Shown here piece after piece: positions 56,037 through 63,960 of a DNA stretch of 64,000 bases (position 1 is the stretch's first letter; each line of letters begins with the position of its first letter). The DNA lies in NCBI RefSeq assembly GCF_047495555.1, contig NZ_CP166866.1, positions 930,001 through 994,000 on the forward strand, in the 5' to 3' direction. The translations under genes and the position numbers were made by a program. This DNA comes from Methanobacterium_D sp040373355. Lineage in GTDB: Archaea; Methanobacteriota; Methanobacteria; Methanobacteriales; Methanobacteriaceae. The notes under the pieces are model-generated. The model was not told where the DNA came from, ran no database searches, and saw only the letters and a program-made list of their open reading frames with translations.

Positions 56037-57248
56037 ATGGTTGTAATTTTAGATCCTCAAAATTCTGGAATATCTGGAAATATGGTAGTTGGAGCTCTAA
56101 TAGATATCGGAGCAAATAAAGAAATGGCTCTTGAAGTGATGGAGCATTATGGTTCGTATTTTGGGGATGTAAACGTAAAAATAGAGAAAGTCCAAAAGTC
56201 AGGTATTTCTGCATCTTATGTGAATGTCACGGCTTCTGATAAAAGAGCCATTACCTATAATGAACTTATGGAGACACTGGATAAAATAGAATACAAAAAT
56301 ATGGATAATAATGTACTTAAATTCGCTAAAAACGTGTTTAGAACTCTTGGAATAGCTGAAGCCAAAGTACATGGTACAACTTTAGATAGGGTTCATTTTC
56401 ATGAAGTTGGAGCTGCAGATGCAGTTGCAGATGTTATTGGAGCATCTTATTGTTTTTATGATCTTGATTTTAATCGAAAAAAAGTATATGGAATGCCTAT
56501 AGCACTTGGAGGGGGCAGAATAAAAAGCGAACATGGAAATTTAAGCGTTCCTGCTCCAGCAACTCTTGAAATACTGAAAAACTTCCCTGTGTTTGGTGGT
56601 CCTGAAGAAAAAGAACTTGCAACTCCAACCGGGGCTGCACTGTATGTTAATATGATCGATGAACCATGTAATTTTTATCCTATGATAAGCAATAAAAAAG
56701 TTGGCTATGGGGCAGGAAAGTTAGATCTATTCACTCCAAACGTTTTAAGGATAATAGAAGGGGATTCTGGAATTCAAACAGATAAAGTTACAATACTTGA
56801 AACTAACCTTGATAATGTTACTGGTGAAGTAATAGGCCATACTTTTGACAAGCTTATGGACGCAGGGGCACTTGATGTTGCTGTAGTTCCTATAATAATG
56901 AAGAAGAATAGGCCAGGTCACCTTCTAAGGGTAATATCAAGAACATCTGATCACAATAAAGTATCAGAAGCTATAATACGCGAGACCGGAACTTTGGGTG
57001 TGCGTGTAATTCCATATGTTCATAGAAATATAGTTGAGAGGGAAATAAAAACTATTAAGATTAATATTGATGAAACAGAATCAATAATAAATATTAAAGT
57101 TGGAAAAATTGGGGAAGACATTATAAATTATAGTCCGGAGTATGAGGATGCAAAGAGAATAGCCCTTGAAACTGGTATTCCATTAAAAGACGTGATGAAA
57201 AGGGCCAATGAAACATTTAAAAAATTAATGGATAGAAAGGAGATTTAG
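56037..57248 (+). CDS. larC: LarC-family nickel-pincer cofactor protein
   Basis: A 403-residue protein of the LarC family (TIGR00299). In lactobacilli LarC is a CTP-dependent cyclometallase that inserts nickel into the pincer cofactor of lactate racemase. HFHEVGAADAVADVIGA near residues 122-138 is the family signature, with further conserved TPTGAAL near 199 and NLDNVTGEVIG near 252. Start at ATG 56037 after GTGAT. LarB and LarE are not in this window; many methanogens carry LarC homologs, and the enzyme served here is not known. Confidence 0.85.
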   Translation: MVVILDPQNSGISGNMVVGALIDIGANKEMALEVMEHYGSYFGDVNVKIEKVQKSGISASYVNVTASDKRAITYNELMETLDKIEYKNMDNNVLKFAKNVFRTLGIAEAKVHGTTLDRVHFHEVGAADAVADVIGASYCFYDLDFNRKKVYGMPIALGGGRIKSEHGNLSVPAPATLEILKNFPVFGGPEEKELATPTGAALYVNMIDEPCNFYPMISNKKVGYGAGKLDLFTPNVLRIIEGDSGIQTDKVTILETNLDNVTGEVIGHTFDKLMDAGALDVAVVPIIMKKNRPGHLLRVISRTSDHNKVSEAIIRETGTLGVRVIPYVHRNIVEREIKTIKINIDETESIINIKVGKIGEDIINYSPEYEDAKRIALETGIPLKDVMKRANETFKKLMDRKEI

Positions 57249-57249
57249 G

Positions 57250-57870
57250 ATGAAATGGCTAATTGAACACATTTGGTGGATAACTGGAATCTTTACTGCT
57301 ATTTTAATAGCTTTGCTTGCAATTGCTACTTTAACTGGCGAATTCAATACAATTGTTCGAATTATAATTGTTCCAGTAACTGCACTAATTGCAATTTTAA
57401 CTACTCTGGGCTGGAAGGAACATAATAAGAAAAAGAGCGAAAAGAAAGCATTAATATCCATTAAAAATGAGCTAGAATACAATTTACAGGTTTTGGGATA
57501 CAACCAGAATATTATTGACGAAGAACTTGAATTAATAGAAGATAATAAATTTTCTGAAAATCCACAAAGAAATAAATTAATTTTAAAGCCACTTTTACCA
57601 CTTAAAATTGGATTTTGGGATACTATACTTATTGATATTTTTCCAGATGAGATTAAATCTGAATTCCTCTTAAAAATCAGAGAGATAGATATTCACGAGA
57701 GAAAAATTAATGAACAAATAAAAAGTAGGGAAAATTACAAAATAGCTAACATTGAAGCTCATGATATCTCTTCAACTATCAAGAGATATGATAGAATGCT
57801 TCAGAAAAACTTTGAGGAACTTAGAGGAACTCTGATGAAACTGGGAATGCAAATATATAAATTATGCTAG
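57250..57870 (+). CDS. Hypothetical two-helix membrane protein
   Basis: Unrecognised, 206 residues. Two hydrophobic helices (about 7-30 and 34-54) are followed by a cytoplasmic, highly charged helical region with Lys/Glu heptads that could form coiled coils (about 60-100 and 145-200). The ATG comes one base after the larC stop, with AAAGGAG upstream, and queC follows within 14 bp, so it belongs to one operon. The role is unknown. Confidence 0.65.
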   Translation: MKWLIEHIWWITGIFTAILIALLAIATLTGEFNTIVRIIIVPVTALIAILTTLGWKEHNKKKSEKKALISIKNELEYNLQVLGYNQNIIDEELELIEDNKFSENPQRNKLILKPLLPLKIGFWDTILIDIFPDEIKSEFLLKIREIDIHERKINEQIKSRENYKIANIEAHDISSTIKRYDRMLQKNFEELRGTLMKLGMQIYKLC

Positions 57871-57883
57871 GGAAGGTAAAGAT

Positions 57884-58561
57884 ATGAAAAATAAGCCAAA
57901 AGCAATATCCGTCCTCTCAGGGGGCTTAGATTCAACAGTATCAACAGCATATTATATAAATAAATATGAAATTCATGCAATTACATTTAATTATGGTCAG
58001 AGAAGTGCAGAAATGGAAATAAAATCATCTAAAGCAATCTGTGGAAATTTAGGCATTTATCATACTGTTATAGAACTTCCCTGGCTTAAACAACTTGGTA
58101 AATCAGCATTAACATCTGATGAGGACGTTCCGGAGCTTAGAGAGGAGGAACTTGATAACAAGAAAATATGTGACGAAACCGCAAGAAAAGTTTGGGTTCC
58201 AGGCAGAAATATTGTATTTACTGCAATAGCGACTTCATTTGCAGAAGCGAAGAACGCAGAAAAAATTATTGTAGGTTGGGATTTAGAAGAAGCAGTTACT
58301 TTCCCTGATAATTCAAAGGAATTTTTAGACGCATTCAATGGTGTTCTAAAAATTGGAACACTTAATGGAGTTCAAATTGAAGCACCAGTTATAAATCTAA
58401 ACAAATATGAAATTGTTAAACTGGGAGCTGAAGTAAATGCACCTATGGATTTGAGTTATTCATGTTACATTGGTGAAGAAAAACCTTGTGGTGTATGTGA
58501 ATCTTGTATGAGACGTAAAAGAGCATTTATTAAAGCTGGCGTTGAAGACATTAAAAAATAA
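57884..58561 (+). CDS. queC: 7-cyano-7-deazaguanine synthase
   Basis: A 225-residue QueC, which makes preQ0 from carboxy-deazaguanine; in archaea preQ0 is inserted into tRNA for archaeosine. The PP-loop SGGLDSTVS is near residues 11-19, and the zinc site is C-x7-C-x2-C-x2-C in CYIGEEKPCGVCESC near 195-209. The Arg/Trp block WVPGRNIVFTAIA near 104-116 is also typical. Last gene of the larC operon; a 20-bp palindrome lies 79 bp downstream. Confidence 0.93.
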   Translation: MKNKPKAISVLSGGLDSTVSTAYYINKYEIHAITFNYGQRSAEMEIKSSKAICGNLGIYHTVIELPWLKQLGKSALTSDEDVPELREEELDNKKICDETARKVWVPGRNIVFTAIATSFAEAKNAEKIIVGWDLEEAVTFPDNSKEFLDAFNGVLKIGTLNGVQIEAPVINLNKYEIVKLGAEVNAPMDLSYSCYIGEEKPCGVCESCMRRKRAFIKAGVEDIKK

Positions 58562-58637
58562 TTATTATTTAAAAATAAAAAGAATTAATTTATTTTGATT
58601 CCTAATTTCCCTTTCTTCCCTATATTATTAAATTTCT

Positions 58638-58670
58638 GGCTCAAGGAGATCTCCTTGAGATCTCCGAGCC
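58638..58670. terminator. Palindromic terminator between queC and secreted-protein gene
   Basis: A perfect 20-bp palindrome (58640-58659, CTCAAGGAGA paired with TCTCCTTGAG) lies inside a wider pair GGCTC/GAGCC (58638-58642, 58666-58670). The genes on both sides point towards it, so it is a likely bidirectional terminator. Confidence 0.55.
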
Positions 58671-58705
58671 TTATATCTATTATTAATCTTCAATAATCTG
58701 TTTAA

Positions 58706-59281
58706 TTATGCTGTAGCACATGTATTGCATGTTGGCGGGTTATATGTGTCTGGACAGCATCTTGGGATTAAAGGATGTCCTGGTGGAAGGTTAATTGGCG
58801 GATGGTTTGCTGGTAAGCATACTGCATTTGGGTTAATTGGAGGATGTCCTGGTGGAAGTTCTATTGCAGGGTGTCCTGGCGGGATTTGTACTGTACCACA
58901 ACATGTTTTGTGGTTGTTTTTACGGTTATCGCATCTATAATAGTTGTTTTTGCAGTTATCATGTCTGTAGTAGTTGTCCCGTTTATAATGGCCTTTTTTA
59001 TTCTTATCGTATCTGTAATGGTTTTTATAGTAATTCCAGTTCTTTTTACCATTATGGTATTTCCAGTAGTAATTATCTTTGTGTTTTTTATGGTTCCATT
59101 TATGTTTTACTTTCTTTTTATTTTTCCAGTTGTAATTATTTTTATAATCATTTCCTTTTTTATATTCTCCGTTTTTATAGTTTCCATTCTTGTAATTTCC
59201 GTAATCTGTTGCTGCAACAGCTCCAGATAATCCTACGGCGACTACAAGGGCAAATAGAAACAGTATCAATTGCTTCTTCAT
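58706..59281 (-). CDS. Secreted Asn/Lys/Tyr/His-rich protein with PPGHP repeats
   Basis: A 191-residue secreted protein of no known family. The signal peptide MKKQLILFLFALVVAVGLSG ends near AVAA. The middle (about 27-125) is almost wholly N, K, Y, H, W, G and D in short loose repeats such as NGNYKNGEYKKGNDYK. The C-terminal 65 residues hold PPGHPAI, PPGHPPI, ANHPPI and PPGHPLI repeats plus Cys pairs (CC twice, CNTC, and a single C). It resembles low-complexity matrix or metal-binding proteins. GGAGGTGA before 59281 fixes the start. The opposite-strand frames here are mirror images of this low complexity. Confidence 0.75.
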   Translation of the reverse strand: MKKQLILFLFALVVAVGLSGAVAATDYGNYKNGNYKNGEYKKGNDYKNNYNWKNKKKVKHKWNHKKHKDNYYWKYHNGKKNWNYYKNHYRYDKNKKGHYKRDNYYRHDNCKNNYYRCDNRKNNHKTCCGTVQIPPGHPAIELPPGHPPINPNAVCLPANHPPINLPPGHPLIPRCCPDTYNPPTCNTCATA

Positions 59282-59729
59282 ATGTTCACCTCCGTTGTAA
59301 TACAATATTGCATATATGTATTACAAATGAGGGGTATGTTGATAAAGCAATAAAAGTGTTTCTATTGTTCTGAATAGTCCGTATTATTACCAATTATGCG
59401 AATAAATAAATATGGAATATATTGGACTATTTTTAAGAAATATAAAATATTTTCTCGATAATTGGACAAAAAATAGCCTAAAACAATAGTTAATTCCATT
59501 AATGAAAAAATAGTATATTGTAGCATAAAAAACTCTAAAAAATTTTTTTATATATTTAAAATAAATTCATGCCAATTACTAATACTTAAAAATAAATTAT
59601 GAATGTTTTAGAGTGAATGTACACATGTTATTTTATTTTTAGAAAAATTTGAACTTTTACATATGTTTTATATTTTAATAAAACAAATGCCGTTTAGACT
59701 TATTTTTAAAATATGATTTGGAGAAATGA
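59282..59729. other. Long upstream region of the secreted-protein gene
   Basis: 448 bp without a gene. Close to the secreted-protein start is a 10-bp inverted repeat TTGTAATACA/TGTATTACAA (59295-59304 with 59317-59326, spacer 12), directly before the ribosome site, which suits an operator or leader hairpin. The rest is AT-rich with no further structure seen. Confidence 0.5.
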
Positions 59730-60419
59730 TTATTTAAATCCACCATAAACAGCAAATCCATAATATTTCCAGATTACATCTACATCTTTAAAACCTATAT
59801 CAAGGAACCATTGAAGTTGATTAACTAATTTTGTTGGATGATCTTCTTCTTCGGCTGCGGGCACCCATTTTTGCTGGATTTCTTCAATATCGATATGTCT
59901 GTTCATGAATCCTGTCCATTTTTGAAGGTATAATTCATTCAAATAATCAATTGAGCTTAAAACTCCATCTGCATTTAAAAATACCCCACCTTCATTTAAG
60001 GAACCATATATTTTTGAATAAAATTCTTTTTTATCTTCATCAGTTACAAGATGATGCAGTGCAAGTGAAGAAACAATTAAATCATATTTTTCAGGAAATT
60101 CAAAATGGTAAAAATCTCCGGTTATATAATTTATATCATTATATGCGTCCAATTTTATTTTAGCCATTTCAATCATATTTTCAGCTAAATCAAGGCAGGT
60201 GATATTTGCATCATTATATTTTTCTTTTAATGATTTTGAGATTGTTCCAGTACCACATCCAAGATCCATTACTTTAATTGAATCTTCTTTATTAAATGGA
60301 ATTGCACTTATCAATGCATCAACCATTTCTTCATAGTGTGGAATTAACTTTAAAATAAGTTCATCAAATTCATGTGCTTCTTCTTCAAAATGTTCTTTTA
60401 CTTTTTCTGATTTATTCAA
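59730..60419 (-). CDS. Class I SAM-dependent methyltransferase
   Basis: A 229-residue methyltransferase. Motif I VMDLGCGTGTISKSL is near residues 50-64, the acidic loop residue follows in CLDLAENM near 75-82 and the DLIVSSLALHH block near 113-123 completes the SAM fold. The general shape resembles small-molecule or tRNA-cap-like methylases such as CmoA/UbiE. Substrate unknown. It stands alone between the secreted-protein gene and pycB. Confidence 0.75.
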   Translation of the reverse strand: MNKSEKVKEHFEEEAHEFDELILKLIPHYEEMVDALISAIPFNKEDSIKVMDLGCGTGTISKSLKEKYNDANITCLDLAENMIEMAKIKLDAYNDINYITGDFYHFEFPEKYDLIVSSLALHHLVTDEDKKEFYSKIYGSLNEGGVFLNADGVLSSIDYLNELYLQKWTGFMNRHIDIEEIQQKWVPAAEEEDHPTKLVNQLQWFLDIGFKDVDVIWKYYGFAVYGGFK

Positions 60420-60489
60420 TCGTTCACTTCCTAATGTTTAATATAATTTTAAGATGGAATTAAAACTAAAATAAATATGATTAAAGAGT

Positions 60490-60545
60490 TTTAATAGAAA
60501 AAAAGAAGTTAGAAAAAAAAAAATTAATGAATTAAAGAAAGAGTT
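60490..60545 (-). terminator. Oligo-T terminator after pycB
   Basis: Reading on the minus strand, several runs of T (one of about eleven, near 60512-60522, others of seven to eight) follow the pycB stop directly. Runs of T without a hairpin are the usual archaeal termination signal. Confidence 0.5.
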
Positions 60546-62267
60546 TTATTGGATAACTATTAATGTATCGCCTGCATTAACTGTATCTCCTTCATCAATG
60601 AAGATTTTACTTACAGTTCCAGATTCTGAAGCATGAATATCATTTTCCATTTTCATAGCTTCTAAAACTGCAACCACATCACCTTCATTAACTTTATCTC
60701 CCTCTTTTACTTTGAGTTTAAGGATCATTCCCTGCATTGTAGTGGTTACTCCACCTTCAACAGGCCCTATAGGGGCTTGATCAGCTCCAGCACTTTCAAT
60801 TTCCATGTATCCTACTGGAAGTACTTTTACATTGAATAATTCACCATCTACATCAACTGCGTATTCTGTTGGAACTCCTGCTGGTGTTTCACATGCTGAT
60901 TCACTTTTTGGAGGTGCAAGAGGCTCTTCTTCTGCTTCTCCTTTTAGGAATTTAGGTGCAACTGCAGGATAAAGCGCATAGGTTAAAACGTCTTCTTCTT
61001 TTTTAATTATACCTAATTTTTCCCCTTCTTCTTTATATTTTTGAAGTTCTGGTTCTAGAAGATCTCCAGGTCTTGCATCTATAGGTTTTTCATCACCAAT
61101 GATTTGTTTCCTTATATTTTCATCAACTGGTGCAGGAGGTCTTCCGTAATACCCTCTTAAATATTCTTTAACTTCTTTAGTAACGTTTTTATACCTTTCT
61201 CCACCCAATACGTTCATTACAGCTTGGATTCCAACTATCTGGCTAGTTGGAGTTACAAGAGGAGGATAACCTAAGTCTTTTCTAACTCTTGGGACTTCTT
61301 CAAGCACTTCTTCGTATTTATCAAGTGCGTTCTGCTCTTTTAGCTGTGATACAAAGTTTGAAAGCATTCCGCCAGGGATCTGATAGATAAGAACGTCAGT
61401 ATCAATTTGTTCAGATATAGGATCTATAATACTACTGTATTTTTTACGTATCTCTTCGAAATATTTTTTAATGTTGTTTAATGCCTTTAAATCAAGCTCT
61501 GTGTCATATGGTGTACCTTGAAGAGCTGCAACCATACTTTCAGTAGGTGGTTGTGATGCTCCCCATGATAATGGAGATATTGCAGTATCTAAAAGGTCTA
61601 CGCCTGCTTCACAGGCAGCGTAATAACTCATTGGAGTCATACCACTTGTGCAGTGGCAGTGAAGGTTAACTATTAAATCTGTCTGTTCTTTAAGAGCTTT
61701 TATAAGCTCATATGTATCATGAGGTGAGATTAATCCGGCCATATCTTTTATGGCTACTGAATCACATCCTAAGGCTTCCAGTTCTTTTGCAAACTCTACA
61801 TATTTCTCTAAAGTATGATAAGGACTTACAGTATATGATATAACTCCCTGAACGTGAGCATCCTGTTCATGTGCAACTTTAATTGCATATTCCATGTTTC
61901 TTATATCATTAAGAGCATCAAATATCCTAAAAACATCAATGCCGTTTTCATAGGACTTTTCAACAAATTCTCGGACTATGTCATCAGGGTAATGCTTGTA
62001 ACCAACAAGATTCTGTCCACGAAGTAACATCTGGAGCGGAGTCTTTTTCACATGTTCTTTAAGTTCTCTAAGTCTTTCCCATGGGTCTTCATTCAAATAG
62101 CGTATGCAAGTATCGAATGTTGCTCCTCCCCATGATTCTAATGAGAAGTATCCAACTTTATCCATCTCTTCAGCAATTGGCAACATGTCTCTTGTTCTCA
62201 TTCTTGTTGCTAGTAGAGATTGATGTGCATCTCTAAATGCTGTTTCAATGATCTTTATTTTTTTCAT
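60546..62267 (-). CDS. pycB: Pyruvate carboxylase subunit B
   Basis: A 573-residue protein with an N-terminal carboxyltransferase barrel (ETAFRDAHQSLLATRMRT near residues 7-24, metal-binding DMAGLISPHD and NLHCHCTSGM) and a C-terminal biotinyl domain whose biotin lysine is in EAMKMEND. With the separately encoded PycA it makes oxaloacetate from pyruvate in the incomplete TCA path. Oxaloacetate decarboxylase alpha is the close alternative, but no sodium-pump partners are near. The start is set by GAGGGGC before 62267. Confidence 0.9.
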   Translation of the reverse strand: MKKIKIIETAFRDAHQSLLATRMRTRDMLPIAEEMDKVGYFSLESWGGATFDTCIRYLNEDPWERLRELKEHVKKTPLQMLLRGQNLVGYKHYPDDIVREFVEKSYENGIDVFRIFDALNDIRNMEYAIKVAHEQDAHVQGVISYTVSPYHTLEKYVEFAKELEALGCDSVAIKDMAGLISPHDTYELIKALKEQTDLIVNLHCHCTSGMTPMSYYAACEAGVDLLDTAISPLSWGASQPPTESMVAALQGTPYDTELDLKALNNIKKYFEEIRKKYSSIIDPISEQIDTDVLIYQIPGGMLSNFVSQLKEQNALDKYEEVLEEVPRVRKDLGYPPLVTPTSQIVGIQAVMNVLGGERYKNVTKEVKEYLRGYYGRPPAPVDENIRKQIIGDEKPIDARPGDLLEPELQKYKEEGEKLGIIKKEEDVLTYALYPAVAPKFLKGEAEEEPLAPPKSESACETPAGVPTEYAVDVDGELFNVKVLPVGYMEIESAGADQAPIGPVEGGVTTTMQGMILKLKVKEGDKVNEGDVVAVLEAMKMENDIHASESGTVSKIFIDEGDTVNAGDTLIVIQ

Positions 62268-62526
62268 AATGCCCCTCACAATAAGTTTGAATTTGATAAT
62301 GTATTATCTCAATATATTTAGTCTAAACTGCCTTATAAATTATTTCTATAGTTAAGAATTGATAATTTGTACTTTTAATGATAATACTCTTAATTTAAAG
62401 AATTGATTTTTAAGGATTTAAAGTACTTATTTTAATTATTAGAGCTATAAAAAGTATTCTCTATTGAAATGTATTTAATTACACTTCGTTTCCAGAATAG
62501 GCTTATTTCCGGTCTTTTCCTTCACA

Positions 62527-62600
62527 AAATTTATAAACGATAAAGACTAAGTTTTTACTATCGGAAGTAGGAAACATACTTCCGAAAGAGGAAAATTTAA
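62527..62600 (+). promoter_or_regulatory. nif promoter with NrpR-type operator
   Basis: A TATA box TTTATAAA is at 62530-62537. GGAA-ACATAC-TTCC at 62570-62583 has exactly the GGAA-N6-TTCC form bound by the methanogen nitrogen repressor NrpR, and lies within a longer inverted repeat CGGAAGTA/TACTTCCG (62562-62569 with 62577-62584). Placed just beyond the expected start of transcription, it would block nif expression when nitrogen is plentiful. The stretch 62268-62526 shows no gene. Confidence 0.8.
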
Positions 62601-62644
62601 AAATATCAAAAAAAATGGAGATATACAAAAAAGGAAGAAATTGG

Positions 62645-62747
62645 GGTTGAGAAAAATCGTAGATTTTTCGAACCTTTCGAAACTTAAGTTTCGAATGCCC
62701 GAACATAAAGTTCGACGGCACAAAATTTTAAAAAAATTTTGAGGGTC
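62645..62747 (+). repeat. Multi-hairpin element C in the nifH leader
   Basis: Four hairpins in a row: GAAAAATC/GATTTTTC flanked by GGTT/AACC (62645-62674), a perfect 20-bp palindrome TTCGAAACTTAAGTTTCGAA (62676-62695), CGAAC/GTTCG (62700-62704 with 62710-62714) and CAAAATTTT/AAAATTTTG (62721-62729 with 62733-62741). The last ends in GAGGGTC, which serves as the nifH ribosome site. Linkers and tail match the elements at 19533, 32111 and 41181. Confidence 0.65.
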
Positions 62748-62751
62748 TATT

Positions 62752-63579
62752 ATGGTAAGAAAAGTAGCTATTTATGGAAAAGGTGGAATCGGAAAATCCA
62801 CAACACAGCAAAACACCGCAGCCGCTATGGCACACTTCCATGACCAGAAAATCATGATTCATGGATGTGATCCTAAAGCAGACAGTACACGTCTAATTTT
62901 AGGGGGTAAAATGCAGACCACCATGATGGACACATTAAGAGAAGAAGGAGAAGATGCTTGTACTCCTGATAATGTCATGGAAACCGGATTTGAGGGAATA
63001 AAATGTGTAGAATCTGGAGGTCCTGAACCGGGTGTTGGATGTGCTGGAAGGGGTGTAATCACTGCAATTACATTAATGGAAATGTATGGCGAATACGAAA
63101 AAGATTTAGATTTCGTATTCTTCGACGTTCTAGGGGACGTTGTATGCGGTGGTTTTGCAATGCCTGTAAGGGACGGTAAAGCCGAAGAAATTTATATAGT
63201 GGCATCTGGTGAGATGATGGCACTTTACGCAGCAAATAATATCTGTATAGGCATGGTAAAATATGCTGAACAAAGTGGAGTAAGACTTGGGGGAATAATC
63301 TGTAACAGTAGGAACGTAGATGGTGAAAGAGAGTTACTTGAAGAGTTTTGTGAAAAAATAGGCACTCAAATGATTCACTATGTTCCAAGGGATAATATAG
63401 TTCAAAAAGCAGAATTTAACAAAAAATCAGTAATCGAGTTTAATTCAGAGTGTAATCAAGCTGAAGAGTACAAAACACTCGCTGATAAGATAATTAATAA
63501 TAAAAATTTCGTTATTCCAAAACCAATGACTATGGATGAGCTGGAAGAACTGGTTGTAAAATACGGTTTAATAGATTAA
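62752..63579 (+). CDS. nifH: Nitrogenase iron protein
   Basis: A 275-residue NifH, the ATP-dependent electron donor to the MoFe protein. The P loop GKGGIGKST is at residues 9-17, cluster cysteines C97 (GVGCAGRG) and C132 (DVVCGGFA) bridge the dimer with one [4Fe-4S], and R100 is the usual ADP-ribosylation residue. Context (nifI1, nifI2 after it) makes it a true nif gene rather than an F430-synthesis NifH-like protein. Transcription is probably NrpR-controlled, and translation starts at the end of a structured leader. Confidence 0.95.
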   Translation: MVRKVAIYGKGGIGKSTTQQNTAAAMAHFHDQKIMIHGCDPKADSTRLILGGKMQTTMMDTLREEGEDACTPDNVMETGFEGIKCVESGGPEPGVGCAGRGVITAITLMEMYGEYEKDLDFVFFDVLGDVVCGGFAMPVRDGKAEEIYIVASGEMMALYAANNICIGMVKYAEQSGVRLGGIICNSRNVDGERELLEEFCEKIGTQMIHYVPRDNIVQKAEFNKKSVIEFNSECNQAEEYKTLADKIINNKNFVIPKPMTMDELEELVVKYGLID

Positions 63580-63613
63580 TGTAACTAATTTGAAAGGATT
63601 TGGAGAGTAAAAA

Positions 63614-63931
63614 ATGAAAATGATTCGCGCAATTGTACGTCCAGATAAAGCAGAAGAAGTCGTTGACTCCCTTGCAGAAGCAGGATATGTAGCACTTACA
63701 AAAATGGATGTCATAGGAAGAGGTAAACAAAAAGGAATTCAAATTGACAAGATTTACTACGATGAATTACCCAAAACTATGCTCCTTCTGGTTGCAGAAG
63801 AAGATGATACTACTAAAATAATTGATATAATAAATGAATCAGCGTTTACAGGAAGCTTTGGGGATGGTAAAATATTCGTAAGTCCTGTTGAGGAAGCATA
63901 TACTGTTAGAACCAGATCTTCAGGATTATAG
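63614..63931 (+). CDS. nifI1: PII-family nitrogen regulator NifI1
   Basis: A 105-residue PII-like protein. In methanogens the pair NifI1/NifI2, encoded between nifH and nifD, switches off nitrogenase activity after ammonium addition by binding the MoFe protein in response to 2-oxoglutarate and adenylates. MIRAIVRPDKAEEVVDSLAE at the start and the AEEAYTVRT-like end fit the family; the T-loop segment GRGKQKGIQIDKIYYDELPK differs from GlnB. It lies 34 bp after nifH with GGAGAG before the ATG. Confidence 0.93.
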   Translation: MKMIRAIVRPDKAEEVVDSLAEAGYVALTKMDVIGRGKQKGIQIDKIYYDELPKTMLLLVAEEDDTTKIIDIINESAFTGSFGDGKIFVSPVEEAYTVRTRSSGL

Positions 63932-63960
63932 GAAGGTTAAAAAATTAGCTGGTGTATTTA

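Noticed and set aside
58837..59373. Long plus-strand frames rich in Cys, Ser, Phe and Val opposite the secreted Asn/Lys/Tyr/His-rich gene
   Set aside because: They are the mirror image of low-complexity coding on the minus strand, which has the signal peptide and a GGAGGTGA ribosome site. The plus-strand frames have neither.
60546..62267. Oxaloacetate decarboxylase sodium pump alpha subunit
   Set aside because: The domain content is the same, but no beta or gamma pump subunits are near, and Methanobacteriales use split pyruvate carboxylase; pycB is preferred.
62752..63579. NifH being the F430-synthesis (CfbC-like) homolog
   Set aside because: It is followed by nifI1 and nifI2 and preceded by an NrpR-type operator, which mark the nitrogenase operon.
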